DNA of 64,000 nt from Parvularcula bermudensis HTCC2503 (GCF_000152825.2 NC_014414.1:496001-560000), one strand, 5' to 3'; positions 28,159-37,295 are shown, counted from the first letter of the stretch. Made by a program: numbers and translations. Notes: generated by a model from the sequence alone, not told the origin.

Positions 28159-29718
28159 ATGGTCACGGAAGTCACAAGCTTTGCCTTTGACGGCATCGAG
28201 GCGCGCCCAGTCACCGTGCAGGCCCAGATCACCGGCGGCAATCCAAAATTCTTCATCGTCGGCATGGCCGAAAAATCCGTGTCCGAGGCGCGGGAACGCA
28301 TTTGGGCCGCTTTTTCCGCTATTGGCCTTGGGGTGCCGCCCAAACGGATCACGATCAATCTGGCGCCGGCCGATCTCCGCAAGGAGGGCAGCCATTTCGA
28401 CCTGCCGATCGCCCTCGCCCTCATGGCGGAGATGGGGGCCATTGCCCGGGACGCGCTGGTCGGCTGGGCGGTGACGGGGGAGTTAGGGCTCGATGGCAGC
28501 CTTGCGCCGATAACCGGGGCCCTTCCCGCCGCCATGGCCGCCAATGCGCGTGAGTTGGGGTTGATCTGCCCGGCCGCCTCCGGTGCCGAAGCGGCCTGGG
28601 CCGGCGAAGAAACGGGGATCCTCGCGCCCGCGACCCTGTTGGAGCTCGCCAATCACTTCAAAGGGACAGCTGTCCTTGATCGGCCGCGCCCCGGCGCCTT
28701 GCGGGAGCCTGAGGACGCGCCGGACCTTAAGGACGTGAAAGGGCAGGAAACGGGCAAGCGCGCCCTCGAAATCGCCGCGGCGGGGGGACATAATCTCTTG
28801 ATGGTGGGCCCACCGGGTTCGGGAAAATCGATGCTGGCCGCCCGCCTCCCAGGCATCTTACCGCCCCTGTCGGCACGAGAGATGCTGGATATTTCCATGA
28901 TCCACTCGGTCGCGGGCATGATCGAGAACGGGACCTTAACGCGGGAACGGCCCTTCAGGGCGCCTCATCATTCCGCCTCGATGGCGGCCATGGTGGGGGG
29001 CGGGACCCGGGCCAAACCGGGGGAGGCGTCCCTCGCCCATCACGGGGTTCTGTTTCTCGACGAACTGCCCGAATTTTCAGCCCCTGTCCTCGATAGCCTT
29101 CGCCAGCCCCTCGAAACCGGCGATGTGCGGATTGCCAGGGCAAATGCCCATGTTCGCTATCCCGCCGCATTCCAGCTGGTGGCCGCGATGAACCCCTGTC
29201 GATGCGGTTATGGTCGGGCGAGCGGCCGGGCCTGTGGCCGCGGGCCCCATTGCGAAACGACCTATCAGGCCCGCATTTCCGGCCCTTTTCTCGATCGGAT
29301 GGATTTGACGATCGAAACCCAGCCGGTATCGGCCCTTGATCTGACCCGTCCTGGGGATGGCGACCCGAGTGCCGTTGTCGCGCAGCGGGTGGCGGCGGCT
29401 CGCGCCGCTCAGGCGGCGCGTCAGCCGGAGGGCCCCTTCCTCCTCAATGCCCGGTTGTCGCCAGCGGCGCTCGACCGTGTCGCCACCCCAGATGCGGCAG
29501 GTCAGGCCCTTTTGACCCGCGCCTGTGAAAGCCTTGGATTATCGGCGCGGGCCTATGGCCGTTTGTTACGGGTCGCCCGCACGCTGGCCGACCTTGACGG
29601 CAAGGAGGCGGTGAGCCGGCCTCATATCGCCGAGGCGTTAAGCCTGCGAGGCCGCCAGGCCATGCAGGCCATGGGACCGCCCCCCCTGCGAGAGGCTGTG
29701 TCCCACCAGGAATCGTGA
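28159..29718 (+). CDS. comM: YifB/ComM family Mg-chelatase-like AAA+ ATPase
   Basis: ComM is a hexameric helicase that promotes branch migration during natural transformation. The N-terminal Lon-like (ChlI) domain shows FFIVGMAEKSVSEARERI and ITINLAPADLRKEG; the AAA+ domain has Walker A GPPGSGKSMLAARLPGI, Walker B GVLFLDELPEF and sensor ALMNPC-type sequence read as VAAMNPCRCGYG, followed by further Cys residues (CGRGPHC) of the usual four-Cys zinc-like motif. The C-terminal Mg_chelatase_C domain contains LGLSARAYGRLLRVARTLADL. The ATG at 28159 matches the conserved start. The ribosome-binding site lies in a 9-bp hairpin. Whether this bacterium is competent cannot be told from the window. Confidence 0.93.
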   Translation: MVTEVTSFAFDGIEARPVTVQAQITGGNPKFFIVGMAEKSVSEARERIWAAFSAIGLGVPPKRITINLAPADLRKEGSHFDLPIALALMAEMGAIARDALVGWAVTGELGLDGSLAPITGALPAAMAANARELGLICPAASGAEAAWAGEETGILAPATLLELANHFKGTAVLDRPRPGALREPEDAPDLKDVKGQETGKRALEIAAAGGHNLLMVGPPGSGKSMLAARLPGILPPLSAREMLDISMIHSVAGMIENGTLTRERPFRAPHHSASMAAMVGGGTRAKPGEASLAHHGVLFLDELPEFSAPVLDSLRQPLETGDVRIARANAHVRYPAAFQLVAAMNPCRCGYGRASGRACGRGPHCETTYQARISGPFLDRMDLTIETQPVSALDLTRPGDGDPSAVVAQRVAAARAAQAARQPEGPFLLNARLSPAALDRVATPDAAGQALLTRACESLGLSARAYGRLLRVARTLADLDGKEAVSRPHIAEALSLRGRQAMQAMGPPPLREAVSHQES

Positions 29719-29814
29719 GAGAGGAGGTCGGGAGAAAGGTTTCATCCACCATTTCTTCAGCGTTTCGCTGGAAACAGCGAGGAGGCTGTCACAGTTGTCC
29801 GGAGCGTCGCTTTC

Positions 29815-31770
29815 ATGCGGTCTGCCTTAGCCGTCCTCGATCGGATCACGCTCTTTGCGGTCCTCACCGACCGGAACGGCGTTATTCGTTTTCGCAACAA
29901 GGTCAGCGCCGGGATCGGGGGCTTACGCACCGGACAAATCTTCACCGAAGAGCAATTGCCCCCCACCATCAGATGCATTCGAACGACCGATCAGGACCGG
30001 TTCACCACATCCGTCATCGTCAATAACGATAACCGGCTGATTGAGTGGAACCCCTCACGCTTCACCGATGGCGAGACCCTCTATCTGGGCACCGATGTCA
30101 CGCGCGACCGGAAGAATTATGCCGTGATGAGAGAGCTCGCCCGGACCGCGCGGGCCGTCAGCGAAGAAAAAATGCGCTATCTGGCGACCATGAGCCACGA
30201 AATGCGGACCCCCTTGAACGGGATACTCGGCATGAACGGCTTGCTGCTGGACAGTCCCCTCGACGTCAATCAACGCGCCTATGCCGAAGCGGTGCAGCAG
30301 GCTGGAACCGCGCTCCTCACGCTTATCAACGATGTCCTCGATTATTCGAAGATCCAGGCCGGCCATCTCGACCTTGAGGAAAAGCCGTTCTCCCCCGGCG
30401 CCCTCCTCAAGGAGGTCGCTGAGATCCTGGCCATCCGCGCCGATGAGAAGGGGATCGACATCGCCCTCCTTCTCCACCCCGACATTCCCGAGGAATTGGT
30501 GGGTGATCCCGCAAGGCTGCGCCAGGTGCTGGTGAATTTGGCCACCAATGGCGTGAAATTCACGACCGAGGGCGGGGTCAGCCTCGAAATCCTGCCCGGT
30601 ACGGGATCCACCGATGATGACCTCATCGACCACCGCCGTTATTCCTTCCGCGTACGCGACACCGGCAAAGGCATCGCAGCGGACAATCTCGACCGTCTAT
30701 TCGAAGAGTTCGATCAGGGCTCAGATCCATCCGCCGAAGAAGGGACGGGCCTTGGACTGACAATTGCGCGCCAATTGGTGAACGCCATGGGGGGCAATAT
30801 CGATGTCACGAGCGCCCTTGGAAAAGGGTCCACCTTCGAATTCGATATCGCGCTCAAAGGTCAGGCACCAACAGCCGTCCAGATTGTCGAGAACCCTGCA
30901 AGAACCGTCGTCGTGGCCAGCCCTTCCGCTTTCCTCCGTGCCGCCCTGACAACGACCCTTCAATATTTGGGGATCAACCGCCTCCACACCGCCCAGGACG
31001 AGCGGGAGGCGATTTCTCTTCTGTCCGATCACCCCGATGCGATCCTGCTCTGTGACCTGCCCCTGGCGGAAAGCTCAGGATCGATCCTGACCAAAGGCAC
31101 CCAGCACGCCATCGTCCTGCTGTCACAGAGGACTCGCGGACGGTTCGATAGCTTCGCGAAAAACGGGTTTGCGGATTTTCTCGTCAAGCCCGTATTCCCC
31201 GCCCAGCTCCGTCGGCGTCTTGAGACCATAGGCCGGCCGGCGATATCGGCGGCGGAGGAGCCCGTGGCCTCGGCATCGGCATCTGGGGAAGGGGTCAATG
31301 GGGACGACCAGCCCCCCAGCGAGGCCGCTCCCTCTTCTGCGCCGGCGAGCTCTGCCTCCCAAAAGCCTCTCAATATTCTGCTGGCGGAGGATAATTCCAT
31401 CAATGCCGTTCTGGCCGAAACGATCCTCCGCCGCGATGGACATCAGGTGGATCTTGTCCGTAACGGGAAAGAGGCGGTCGAGGCAGTTGACTTGTCCGTC
31501 TACGATTTGATTTTGATGGACATGCGTATGCCGGTGATGGACGGAATCGAAGCAACGGTTCGCATTCGTCAAATGCCGACCGGCGAAGTCTTGCCGATCA
31601 TCGCCCTTACGGCGAATGCGACCACCGCGGACCGCCAGGCCTGCCTTGAGGCAGGCATGAACGATTTTCTCTCAAAGCCTTTTGAGCCCAAAAGCCTGAG
31701 CGATATTGTTAATCGCTGGCGGTCGCCACCGCCCTCCCCTTCAAAGACCGCGACGGCGGGCCGGTCATAA
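29815..31770 (+). CDS. Hybrid sensor histidine kinase/response regulator with PAS and two receiver domains
   Basis: A soluble hybrid kinase, with no membrane segment visible. An N-terminal PAS-like domain (about 1-105) precedes the HisKA domain with phosphoacceptor His128 in MSHEMRTPLNGILGMN. The ATPase domain has the N box RLRQVLVNLATNGVKFT and the G boxes RDTGKGIA and GTGLGLTIARQLV. A first receiver-like domain (about 362-475) lacks the acidic pair (VVVASPS) and looks inactive. After a Ser/Ala/Pro-rich linker (about 476-515), a second receiver (LLAEDNSINAVL) has phosphoacceptor Asp569 in LILMDMRMPVMDG and Lys in FLSKPF. No output regulator is adjacent, so phosphotransfer to a separate HPt or regulator is expected. 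The 3' end overlaps hemW by 6 bp, convergently. Confidence 0.92.
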   Translation: MRSALAVLDRITLFAVLTDRNGVIRFRNKVSAGIGGLRTGQIFTEEQLPPTIRCIRTTDQDRFTTSVIVNNDNRLIEWNPSRFTDGETLYLGTDVTRDRKNYAVMRELARTARAVSEEKMRYLATMSHEMRTPLNGILGMNGLLLDSPLDVNQRAYAEAVQQAGTALLTLINDVLDYSKIQAGHLDLEEKPFSPGALLKEVAEILAIRADEKGIDIALLLHPDIPEELVGDPARLRQVLVNLATNGVKFTTEGGVSLEILPGTGSTDDDLIDHRRYSFRVRDTGKGIAADNLDRLFEEFDQGSDPSAEEGTGLGLTIARQLVNAMGGNIDVTSALGKGSTFEFDIALKGQAPTAVQIVENPARTVVVASPSAFLRAALTTTLQYLGINRLHTAQDEREAISLLSDHPDAILLCDLPLAESSGSILTKGTQHAIVLLSQRTRGRFDSFAKNGFADFLVKPVFPAQLRRRLETIGRPAISAAEEPVASASASGEGVNGDDQPPSEAAPSSAPASSASQKPLNILLAEDNSINAVLAETILRRDGHQVDLVRNGKEAVEAVDLSVYDLILMDMRMPVMDGIEATVRIRQMPTGEVLPIIALTANATTADRQACLEAGMNDFLSKPFEPKSLSDIVNRWRSPPPSPSKTATAGRS

Positions 31771-32895
31771 ATCCTCCATCGCGTCGCATAGCCGCGCGAT
31801 GAGACCATCGGCGAGGATCCAATGAGTCCGGGGAATGGTCATGCGATCTGCCCTGGGGATCAGCCATCCCTCCCGCAGGAAGTCCTCAAGCCGTTCGGGC
31901 GGAAGGAAAGAAAGGTCGGATGTCGCCACCCCGTCAAGGGTCCTGAGGCCGCCGGCGAGCCGTTCAACACGCATTTCCGACGGCGTCAGGGGGGCCCGTT
32001 CGACCCTGTCGGCGGGGGGGGTCGAGCAATAAGCACGAATAGGGACCCTTGGGGCGGTGGCGATCCGTTGTCCTTGATGGGTTATCCGACCATGCGCGCC
32101 AGGCCCGATCCCAATCCAGTCCCCCTCCATCCAGTAAAGGCGATTGTGCACGGCCTCATGGCCGGGTCTGGCATGGCTCGAAATCTCGTAAGCGGGCATC
32201 CCGGCCGCCATGGTTTCCTCCAGGGTCGCCTGATAAAGATCCGCCGCCATGGCGTCGGAGGCCGGGGTCCACCGCCCTTTATCGACCTGGAGCCCAAAGG
32301 CCGTCCCCTGCTCAATCGTCAATTGATACAGCGACAGATGCGAGACCGGCAAAGACAGGATCGCCCTAAGGCGGCGCGTCCAGTCCTCAATTGTTTCTCC
32401 GGGCAAGGCATAGATGAAATCCGCCGTCACCCGATCGAACAGCGCGGCGGCCTGGTCGATCACCCCGCGGGCCGTCCCCCCATCGTGATTACGCCCAAGG
32501 AACCGAAGATGTTCATCGTCGAAACTCTGTACACCAATCGACACACGATTGATACCAAGCGCGCGATAGGCCCGCAGACGTTGCGCCTCAAGGGCGGTCG
32601 GATTGACCTCGATCGTGACTTCCGCGCTGGAAGCTAAATCGTACCGGTCGGCAATCCCCCCAAGCAACCGGTTGAGGCCATGCGGCGACAAGAGCGAAGG
32701 GGTCCCGCCGCCGAAATAGACGCTCACGATCTGACGGCGTCCCCATCGGGCGGCGCTGTCGTCAAGATCTGCGAGAAAGGCCGAGATCCAGGCCTTTTCA
32801 TCGACATCCCGTCCTCGGGCGACCACGAAATCACAATACGGACAAATTCGATCGCAAAAGGGCCAGTGAAGATATAGGCCGGTCGGTGGGGTCAC
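31765..32895 (-). CDS. hemW: Radical SAM heme chaperone HemW
   Basis: HemW binds heme and a [4Fe-4S] cluster and delivers heme to respiratory enzymes; it is often misnamed oxygen-independent coproporphyrinogen oxidase. The radical SAM motif CxxxCxxC is Cys14, Cys18, Cys21 in HWPFCDRICPYC. The YFGGGTPSLLSPHGL glycine-rich segment, VTIEVNPTALEAQR and GVQSFDDEHLRFLGRNHDG are family signatures. At 376 residues it lacks the N-terminal extension with the extra Cys of true HemN. The start is a GTG overlapping the rdgB stop by four bases, and rdgB-hemW order is common, so the two are translationally coupled. Confidence 0.92.
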   Translation of the reverse strand: MTPPTGLYLHWPFCDRICPYCDFVVARGRDVDEKAWISAFLADLDDSAARWGRRQIVSVYFGGGTPSLLSPHGLNRLLGGIADRYDLASSAEVTIEVNPTALEAQRLRAYRALGINRVSIGVQSFDDEHLRFLGRNHDGGTARGVIDQAAALFDRVTADFIYALPGETIEDWTRRLRAILSLPVSHLSLYQLTIEQGTAFGLQVDKGRWTPASDAMAADLYQATLEETMAAGMPAYEISSHARPGHEAVHNRLYWMEGDWIGIGPGAHGRITHQGQRIATAPRVPIRAYCSTPPADRVERAPLTPSEMRVERLAGGLRTLDGVATSDLSFLPPERLEDFLREGWLIPRADRMTIPRTHWILADGLIARLCDAMEDL

Positions 32896-33512
32896 GGCGC
32901 CGGCACATTGATCACCTGCGCAAGGTTCGTCATGGCGCGGGCCCTATGGGAGAACTGCGCTTTCTCCGCCATCGTCATTTCAGCAAAAGTCCGCGCCTCC
33001 CCCTCCGGCCTGAAGATGGGGTCATAGCCAAATCCCGCCGCCCCTCTGGGCGACGCCGTCAGGGTGCCCTCGACCTGACCTTCGGCGACCAGGGGCGTGT
33101 CCCCCGGTAAGGTCAAAACCAGGACGCAGACAAAGGCCGCCGCGGCGCCCTCCATCGCTTGGGCACCGCCCAATTCGGCGGCGATCCGGTCAAAGGCCCG
33201 CTGATAATCGCGGTCCGGCCCCGCCCATCGAGCGGAATAGAGCCCGGGCGCGCCGCCAAGGGCCGCGACGGCGAGCCCTGAATCGTCGGCGAGGGCAGGC
33301 AGCCCCGTCGCCGCCATGGCCGCTTCGGCTTTGAGAGTCGCATTGCCGAGAAAATCGGTTGCTGTCTCCTCAGGTTCTGGAAGGTCGTGGTCGGCGGCCG
33401 ATGATATCGAAATGGCATAGGGGGCCAGCCAAGCCGAAAACTCGCGCACCTTTCCTTGATTATGGGTCGCAAGGAGGAGGCCGCGCGCGCGGAGGACATT
33501 AATAACCGTCAT
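32892..33512 (-). CDS. rdgB: XTP/dITP diphosphatase (RdgB/HAM1)
   Basis: Hydrolyses non-canonical purine nucleoside triphosphates (ITP, dITP, XTP) to monophosphates, keeping deaminated bases out of nucleic acids. The N-terminal substrate loop [18 protein letters not shown], the metal/catalytic segment [20 protein letters not shown] with SARWAG, and [18 protein letters not shown] are clear. 206 residues is typical. The ATG at 33512 is one codon after an in-frame GTG (33515). It is divergent from rlmN, with about 150 bp between start codons, and coupled to hemW. Confidence 0.95.
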   Translation of the reverse strand: MTVINVLRARGLLLATHNQGKVREFSAWLAPYAISISSAADHDLPEPEETATDFLGNATLKAEAAMAATGLPALADDSGLAVAALGGAPGLYSARWAGPDRDYQRAFDRIAAELGGAQAMEGAAAAFVCVLVLTLPGDTPLVAEGQVEGTLTASPRGAAGFGYDPIFRPEGEARTFAEMTMAEKAQFSHRARAMTNLAQVINVPAP

Positions 33513-33662
33513 CACAGCGCTCTACCACGGTCTCGCAATGGTGAGGAGGGAGGCGCGCCCGCCACCCATTCTGAGGAGAGAGCCCTTAAGATTGAGCGGC
33601 CCCCGACTTTCGCTTGTCACCCCTTTTCTGTAGGGGCAGCGATCGCGATAATTGATGTTAAC

Positions 33663-34811
33663 ATGACAACCCTGATTTCCACTCTTCCCGAGGCGGCCGC
33701 CCCTCAACGGCGTCGCTTGTTCGGCCTTTCCCGCGCGGCGCTGCAATCGCTGTTTGCGGCCGACCTCGGCCTTGCGCCGAAGGCGGCCAAGATGCGGGCG
33801 AGCCAGGTTTGGCAATGGATCTATTCCCACGGCGTCCGAGAGTTCGATCAGATGACGAATATCGGGAAGGCGCTAAGGGCGCAGATGGACGCGCTTTACG
33901 ACCTCTCCCGCCCAGAAGTCGCCGAACGCCAGGTCTCCCAAGACGGGACCCGTAAATATCTCATCCGGTTTGCCCCGGGCATTGAGGCCGAAGCGGTATT
34001 CATTCCCGGTGTGGGGCGGGCCGGAGCCCTTTGTGTTTCAAGCCAGGTGGGGTGCACGCTGAATTGTACCTTTTGCCATACCGGCACCCAGGCCCTTGTC
34101 CGCAATCTGACAGCCGAAGAGATCATCGCCCAAATCATTGTCTGCAAGGACGATCTCGGGGAATGGCCGAGCAGCCGCGATGACCGCCAGCTCTCCAACA
34201 TCGTGTTTATGGGCATGGGGGAGCCGTTATATAATCTCGATGCGGTGGCCCAGGCGATCGATATTATTGCCGATGGCGAAGGGATCTCCATTTCCCGTCG
34301 GCGGATCACCGTCTCGACATCGGGGGTGGTCAGCCAGATGCGCGCCCTTGGTGAGCGCACAGAGGCGATGCTGGCCATTTCCCTCCACGCGACCCATGAC
34401 GCCTTGCGCAACGAATTGGTGCCGATCAACAAGAAATGGCCCCTCGATGCGCTTTTAGCGGCGTGTCGAGACTATCCAGGGACCTCGAACGCCAAGCGGA
34501 TCACCTTTGAATATGTCATGCTCAAGGGGATCAATGACAGCGATGCCGAAGCGCGGGAATTGGTGCGTCTCCTCCGCGGTATCCCGGCAAAGATCAATCT
34601 GATCCCTTTCAATCCCTGGCCAGACAGCCCCTATGAATGCTCATCCTGGGATCGCATTGAACGCTTTGCCGATATTGTGAACCAGGCAGGCTATGCCTCA
34701 CCGATCCGCACGCCTCGGGGTCGGGATATCTCGGCGGCGTGCGGCCAGTTAAAATCCGAAAGCGTGAAAGAAAGGGCCAGCGCCCGGCGGCGGACCGAAA
34801 CGGTGTCCTAA
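33663..34811 (+). CDS. rlmN: 23S rRNA (adenine(2503)-C2) / tRNA (adenine(37)-C2) methyltransferase
   Basis: A radical SAM enzyme that methylates C2 of A2503 in 23S rRNA and A37 of some tRNAs, affecting fidelity and antibiotic interaction at the peptidyl-transferase centre. The cluster motif is Cys131, Cys135, Cys138 in [31 protein letters not shown] and [15 protein letters not shown] are present, along with [17 protein letters not shown] and the C-terminal methyl-carrying Cys in ISAACGQL. The start at 33663 gives 382 residues; the open frame runs 69 codons further upstream over rdgB, which is not credible. The 5' spacing has only a weak ribosome-binding site. Confidence 0.95.
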   Translation: MTTLISTLPEAAAPQRRRLFGLSRAALQSLFAADLGLAPKAAKMRASQVWQWIYSHGVREFDQMTNIGKALRAQMDALYDLSRPEVAERQVSQDGTRKYLIRFAPGIEAEAVFIPGVGRAGALCVSSQVGCTLNCTFCHTGTQALVRNLTAEEIIAQIIVCKDDLGEWPSSRDDRQLSNIVFMGMGEPLYNLDAVAQAIDIIADGEGISISRRRITVSTSGVVSQMRALGERTEAMLAISLHATHDALRNELVPINKKWPLDALLAACRDYPGTSNAKRITFEYVMLKGINDSDAEARELVRLLRGIPAKINLIPFNPWPDSPYECSSWDRIERFADIVNQAGYASPIRTPRGRDISAACGQLKSESVKERASARRRTETVS

Positions 34812-34922
34812 GCCGCCTGACGACAGCGGACGACTGCCCCCATAGGGGCGAGAGTTCCCTGCTTACCACGTGGACATTCGGCGCCGTTGCGATAAGGTAA
34901 AGGGGCAAAAGGGGTGGCGGCT

Positions 34923-35309
34923 ATGATGGGTCGGACGGAAAGCGTTTTCGCCGTTTTCTTTATTTTGGTTGTGGGCGCCCTCGTCGCCGTCGCCTTGGTT
35001 CGAAACGGCGATGCGCGGGAGATGGCCAGCTACCGCCCGCTGGGGGCGGACACAGCCACGACGACTTTCGGCACGGGGGGGATCCAATTCTCCGGCAATG
35101 TCGAGCGGGATTTGTGCACCTGTTACCGCCAAGCCTACGCCTATGGGTCGGCCTATCAAGGCAGCAAGGGGCTCGAACGGATCGAATATCAGGGGGGCTT
35201 CCGCTATTGCAGCACCGAACTCGGGGCTGAGGGCGGTGAGTTTTGGAGCCAGGGCTGGTTCAAAGGTGTCAGCGGCGAACGTCCAGACCGTAGCTGCCGC
35301 TCCCTGTAG
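34923..35309 (+). CDS. Hypothetical membrane-anchored protein
   Basis: Not recognised. About 128 residues: one N-terminal membrane segment (VFAVFFILVVGALVAVALV, about 8-26) then a domain of about 100 residues expected to face the periplasm. It has four Cys residues (two in DLCTCYR, one in FRYCST and one in DRSCRSL near the end), which could form disulfides. Aromatic residues are frequent (AYAYGSAYQ, GEFWSQGWF). AAAAGGGG lies about 9 bases before the ATG at 34923; adjacent GTG (34914) and ATG (34926) codons are also in frame. It follows rlmN by about 110 bp on the same strand. No function is proposed. Confidence 0.6.
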   Translation: MMGRTESVFAVFFILVVGALVAVALVRNGDAREMASYRPLGADTATTTFGTGGIQFSGNVERDLCTCYRQAYAYGSAYQGSKGLERIEYQGGFRYCSTELGAEGGEFWSQGWFKGVSGERPDRSCRSL

Positions 35310-35389
35310 ATCCGCGGCCCACAGGCGCGGCCCACATGGGCGGCCCAAAGGATCGACTTGTCCCGCTCCCTCTCATGTAGCACTCGACC

Positions 35390-35492
35390 CTAGAGCCCTA
35401 TGATCAACCGGATTTGCGGTAAGTCTCTAAGTCTTTGTTTTATATCACTATTTCACGCGAGCCGGGGTCCACTTCGGTTGAAAATGCTCTAG
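35390..35492. repeat. Dispersed ~105-bp element, copy C
   Basis: Runs from CTAGAGC (35390-35396) to GCTCTAG (35486-35492), a perfect 7-bp inverted pair. It is in the opposite orientation to copies A and B as read here. Shared blocks with the reverse complements of the other copies include GTCTTTGTTTT, CGCGAGCCGG and CACTTCG. It lies at the left edge of the accessory island; between 35310 and 35614 I see nothing else except AT-rich sequence. Confidence 0.75.
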
Positions 35493-35614
35493 GTTGGACA
35501 TTATCCCCTTAAAACATGTATCGCGATTGGCGCAGCCCTTTTCAATGATTGCTAAAGCCGCGACGTGAATCAGTGGCTATATGGCGGGATGTCAAAGTGC
35601 CGCGCGACTATCCT

Positions 35615-36313
35615 ATGAAGTTCTCTCCGCTAAGGATCGGGATAGCTATATTTGGTGCGGTAGCTTTTTTCGCGATGGAAAATGATCCGCAAGAGGTGAG
35701 TTCCAACCTCTGTAAATGGACCATAGAGCTTGCAGCTGTGGAGCAATGCCCTGCGTGGATGAACAACCCGGACTGGTTGCTCCTATTCAGGTGTGCGTTG
35801 GGCATCGTCGGACTGTGCCTGATCTGGCCACTGATACCTCGTGGGCTTGCGCAACTATACGATGCGTGGCTTTTTCTTACGAGGGGACTTTTCGCCATTC
35901 GAAAGGGAGCACGACGAGTGGTCGTGGCTACTATGGAGAAGATTAAAGATGAGCCCGTCTTGGTAGATGAAAATCGAGCGGTGAAAATAATAGAGAGAAG
36001 TCAATGGGCTCGCTACAGAAATGACATGGGTAAGAAGCCAAAGTCAGTTGCAGATTTCTTTGCAGATGAGTACGCGTTCAGCCGCGTAGACAACCCGAGG
36101 TCGAATGCTGAGCACAGTATATTTTGGAGTTGGTGCGAGAGGGTGCTCAAAGAGAGCTTCACCCGTGCCGCCACTGACGAACATGATGATAATTACCGCG
36201 GTGGGATGGTAACAACTGATGAAGGCGAAAAGCTGTTTTCCGAGCGCATATTATTAAAGTGGCTGGACGACAAATGGACGGCAGAGATGCTTGACAGATT
36301 CGGAAAGATATGA
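35615..36313 (+). CDS. Hypothetical membrane protein, orphan, AT-richer
   Basis: Not recognised. The frame is open from 35549 (TTG); GTG 35573 and ATG 35615 are alternatives, none with a good ribosome-binding site. From 35615 there are 232 residues: a first hydrophobic segment (LRIGIAIFGAVAFFAM, about 5-20), a short loop with two Cys, and a long hydrophobic region (WLLLFRCALGIVGLCLIWPL, about 53-72) with more aromatic residues after it. The remaining ~130 residues are charged and soluble-looking (VADFFADEYAFSRVD, WLDDKWTAEMLDRF). Base composition is visibly more AT-rich than the flanking genes. With a repeat to its left and a decayed transposase to its right, it is probably acquired DNA. Expression and function are unknown. 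Confidence 0.5.
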   Translation: MKFSPLRIGIAIFGAVAFFAMENDPQEVSSNLCKWTIELAAVEQCPAWMNNPDWLLLFRCALGIVGLCLIWPLIPRGLAQLYDAWLFLTRGLFAIRKGARRVVVATMEKIKDEPVLVDENRAVKIIERSQWARYRNDMGKKPKSVADFFADEYAFSRVDNPRSNAEHSIFWSWCERVLKESFTRAATDEHDDNYRGGMVTTDEGEKLFSERILLKWLDDKWTAEMLDRFGKI

Positions 36314-36321
36314 AAATGGTT

Positions 36322-37295
36322 CTAAATTCGACCGCTTACTGAAGGTTAGGCTGTCCGGCAAACCGGCGCAGCAAGCCCTTGCACCAGGCTCTCGAAAAGA
36401 GATGCGGGCCGTTTCCGCAGGTTCCAACTATACTCAAACTTGCCAAAGTATAGGGGAAGACACTTCCTCGACACATGGACATACATACGTACCCCGGTAA
36501 GCGGCCTTGAACAGGTTCCAGAACCCTTCAAGCTCGTTCGTAGTCGCGCCACACTTGGCGACATATTCGCCGCCAGAATGGTTCACTGACTTGTGGATGT
36601 AGTTGGGATTGTCGCGGAGCGCGATATAAGCGCGAAGCTCGTCCGTATGGATCGTAGAGCCGGTTTTGATTTTGTCTTCGATGGCATCAAAGAGCTTGTC
36701 CTGTTTGCGATCTTCCAAGACGCGAGTGACCACGTTGCCGCCTTTTTCTGCCATGACCATGACAACTGTTTTGCATTTACCGCCGGGCGCGCTGCGCTTT
36801 TAGCCGCCCACGAAGGTTTCATCGACCTGCACAGACTTCCCGTCACCACCGATTGAATCGTCACCGTCCACTGCGGTCATATAGGCAAGAATGAGCTTAC
36901 ACATGCACCATGCTGTCTTGTAGGTCACGCCAATCTGCCTCTCGACTTCCTTGGCGCTCACGCCGTTCCGTGAAGCGGAGAACAGGTGCATAACAAAAAA
37001 AACTAGTCTTGAAGGTTGGTCCGGGTGTTTTCGAATGGTATTCCGGCCATTGGATAGACCTGAAAGCCGCAATGCTCACACTCGTATGAGCGGCGCTTCT
37101 TGATCCGGTAATAGCGCGCATATTTTCCGCACAACTGGAACTCGTGGCGGTCGCCATATCGTGTGCGAATCAGGTGTTCGAGACACGCCGCGTCATCGGG
37201 AAAGCGTCGGTAGAACTGACAGACTGTCTGTTGTTTTGCCATAAACAGAACATAGCAAATCAATCTACATGCTTCAGGGGGATAATGTCGTCTAG
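36322..37295 (-). mobile_element. Decayed IS1595-type insertion sequence (ISXO2-like transposase)
   Basis: The outer limits are set by a weak imperfect inverted pair, 36322-36344 (starting CTAAATTCGAC, ending CTGAAG) and 37272-37295 (starting CTTCAGG, ending GTCTAG). The clearest shared part is CTGAAG/CTTCAG with CTA(A/G)A at the tip. No target duplication was found. The right end contains the TAG stop of gpsA. The transposase inside is a pseudogene. Confidence 0.6.
36346..37242 (-). pseudogene. IS1595-family transposase, disrupted
   Basis: Read on the minus strand, the protein can be pieced together from three segments. 37242-37003 encodes a zinc-ribbon N-terminus (FQLCGKYARYY, YECEHCGFQVYPMAG), 37002-36480 encodes the start and middle of the ISXO2-like DDE domain (LFSASRNGVSAKEVERQIGV, VDETFVGG, IHTDELRAY, GATTNELEGFWNLFK), and 36490-36346 encodes the C-terminus in the first frame again. 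Lesions: a TAG at 37003-37005 followed by an 8-base homopolymer with a frame change, a TAA right after VDETFVGG at 36800-36802, and a frame change near 36480-36490. The first metal Asp and later Asp/Glu positions are still readable. It is inactive. Confidence 0.88.

Noticed and set aside
36994-37005. Programmed frameshift in the 8-base homopolymer of the transposase
   Set aside because: An in-frame TAG comes before the slippery run in the reading direction and further lesions occur downstream, so decay is the simpler explanation.
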